This document shows positions 62,944-64,000 of a DNA stretch of 64,000 bases, one piece after another (positions within the stretch are counted from its first letter, which is position 1; the number at the start of each line of letters is the position of its first letter). Source of the DNA: Thiomicrorhabdus xiamenensis (GTDB lineage Bacteria; Pseudomonadota; Gammaproteobacteria; Thiomicrospirales; Thiomicrospiraceae). The notes under the pieces are model-generated. The model saw only the letters and a list, made by a program, of their open reading frames with translations, made no database searches and was not told the DNA's origin. Position numbers and translations under genes: made by a program. The stretch lies in contig NZ_CP054020.1 of the NCBI RefSeq assembly GCF_013282625.1, positions 2,356,001-2,420,000 on the forward strand, written 5' to 3'.

Positions 62944-64000
<1,057 letters not shown>

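Overview
The window reads as chromosomal DNA of a Gram-negative gammaproteobacterium: outer-membrane beta-barrels, two TonB receptors, a Lap-like type I secretion system, LpxH-like lipid A enzymology, YcgL, and trxA followed by rho. The gene set would suit a marine, Thiomicrorhabdus/Hydrogenovibrio-like sulfur oxidiser, but that is a guess from family resemblance. No rRNA, tRNA or CRISPR was seen. Most of the sequence is dense core genome of moderate G+C with short intergenic gaps and clear Rho-independent terminators.

Layout. 1-2.4 kb: end of an envelope operon (FtsX-type permease, LolA-like periplasmic protein, beta-barrel). 2.4-9.8 kb: housekeeping genes (SMR exporter, Na+/H+ antiporter with an unusual C-terminal domain, cca, NDUFA9-like reductase, ycgL, sodB, SMP-30-like protein, LysE exporter). 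About 10.03-18.2 kb: a visibly AT-rich genomic island that cuts off a thioredoxin-family gene after about 45 codons. The island carries an intact homologue of the broken gene, a CI/Xre-like regulator divergent from an N6-adenine methyltransferase with palindromic operator-like DNA between them, a tight three-gene operon (phosphoribosyltransferase-like protein, large P-loop ATPase, unknown protein), a DUF2188 protein and a decayed IS5-family transposase. It looks like a defence or conflict module and is the main candidate for an undescribed system.

18.3-25.7 kb: an OprC/NosA-like copper TonB receptor, then a four-gene glucosylglycerate cluster (phosphatase, synthase, phosphorylase, glycerate kinase) that can both make and recycle this compatible solute. 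26-35.7 kb: LpxH-like phosphoesterase, DEDDh exonuclease, hisI, truD, a lipoprotein, a Tim44-like protein, a MASE1-GGDEF cyclase, a lipoprotein gene with an in-frame stop, a beta-barrel and a methyltransferase. 35.9-46 kb: rep, iron alcohol dehydrogenase, an OmpA-family protein and a Lap-like type I secretion locus (ABC exporter, adaptor, LuxR regulator, TolC) with no substrate gene inside the window. 46-51.5 kb: TRAP binding protein, chemoreceptor, CbpA-like co-chaperone and a 61-residue protein.

51.6-64 kb: a ZnuD-like TonB receptor with an upstream His/Cys-containing small membrane protein, two adjacent low-complexity helical proteins of unknown function, a hydrolase-like/TlpA fusion, a FetAB-type ABC pair, a palindromic repeat cluster ending on the uvrD stop codon, uvrD, a possible small RNA, trxA and the start of rho, which runs off the window.
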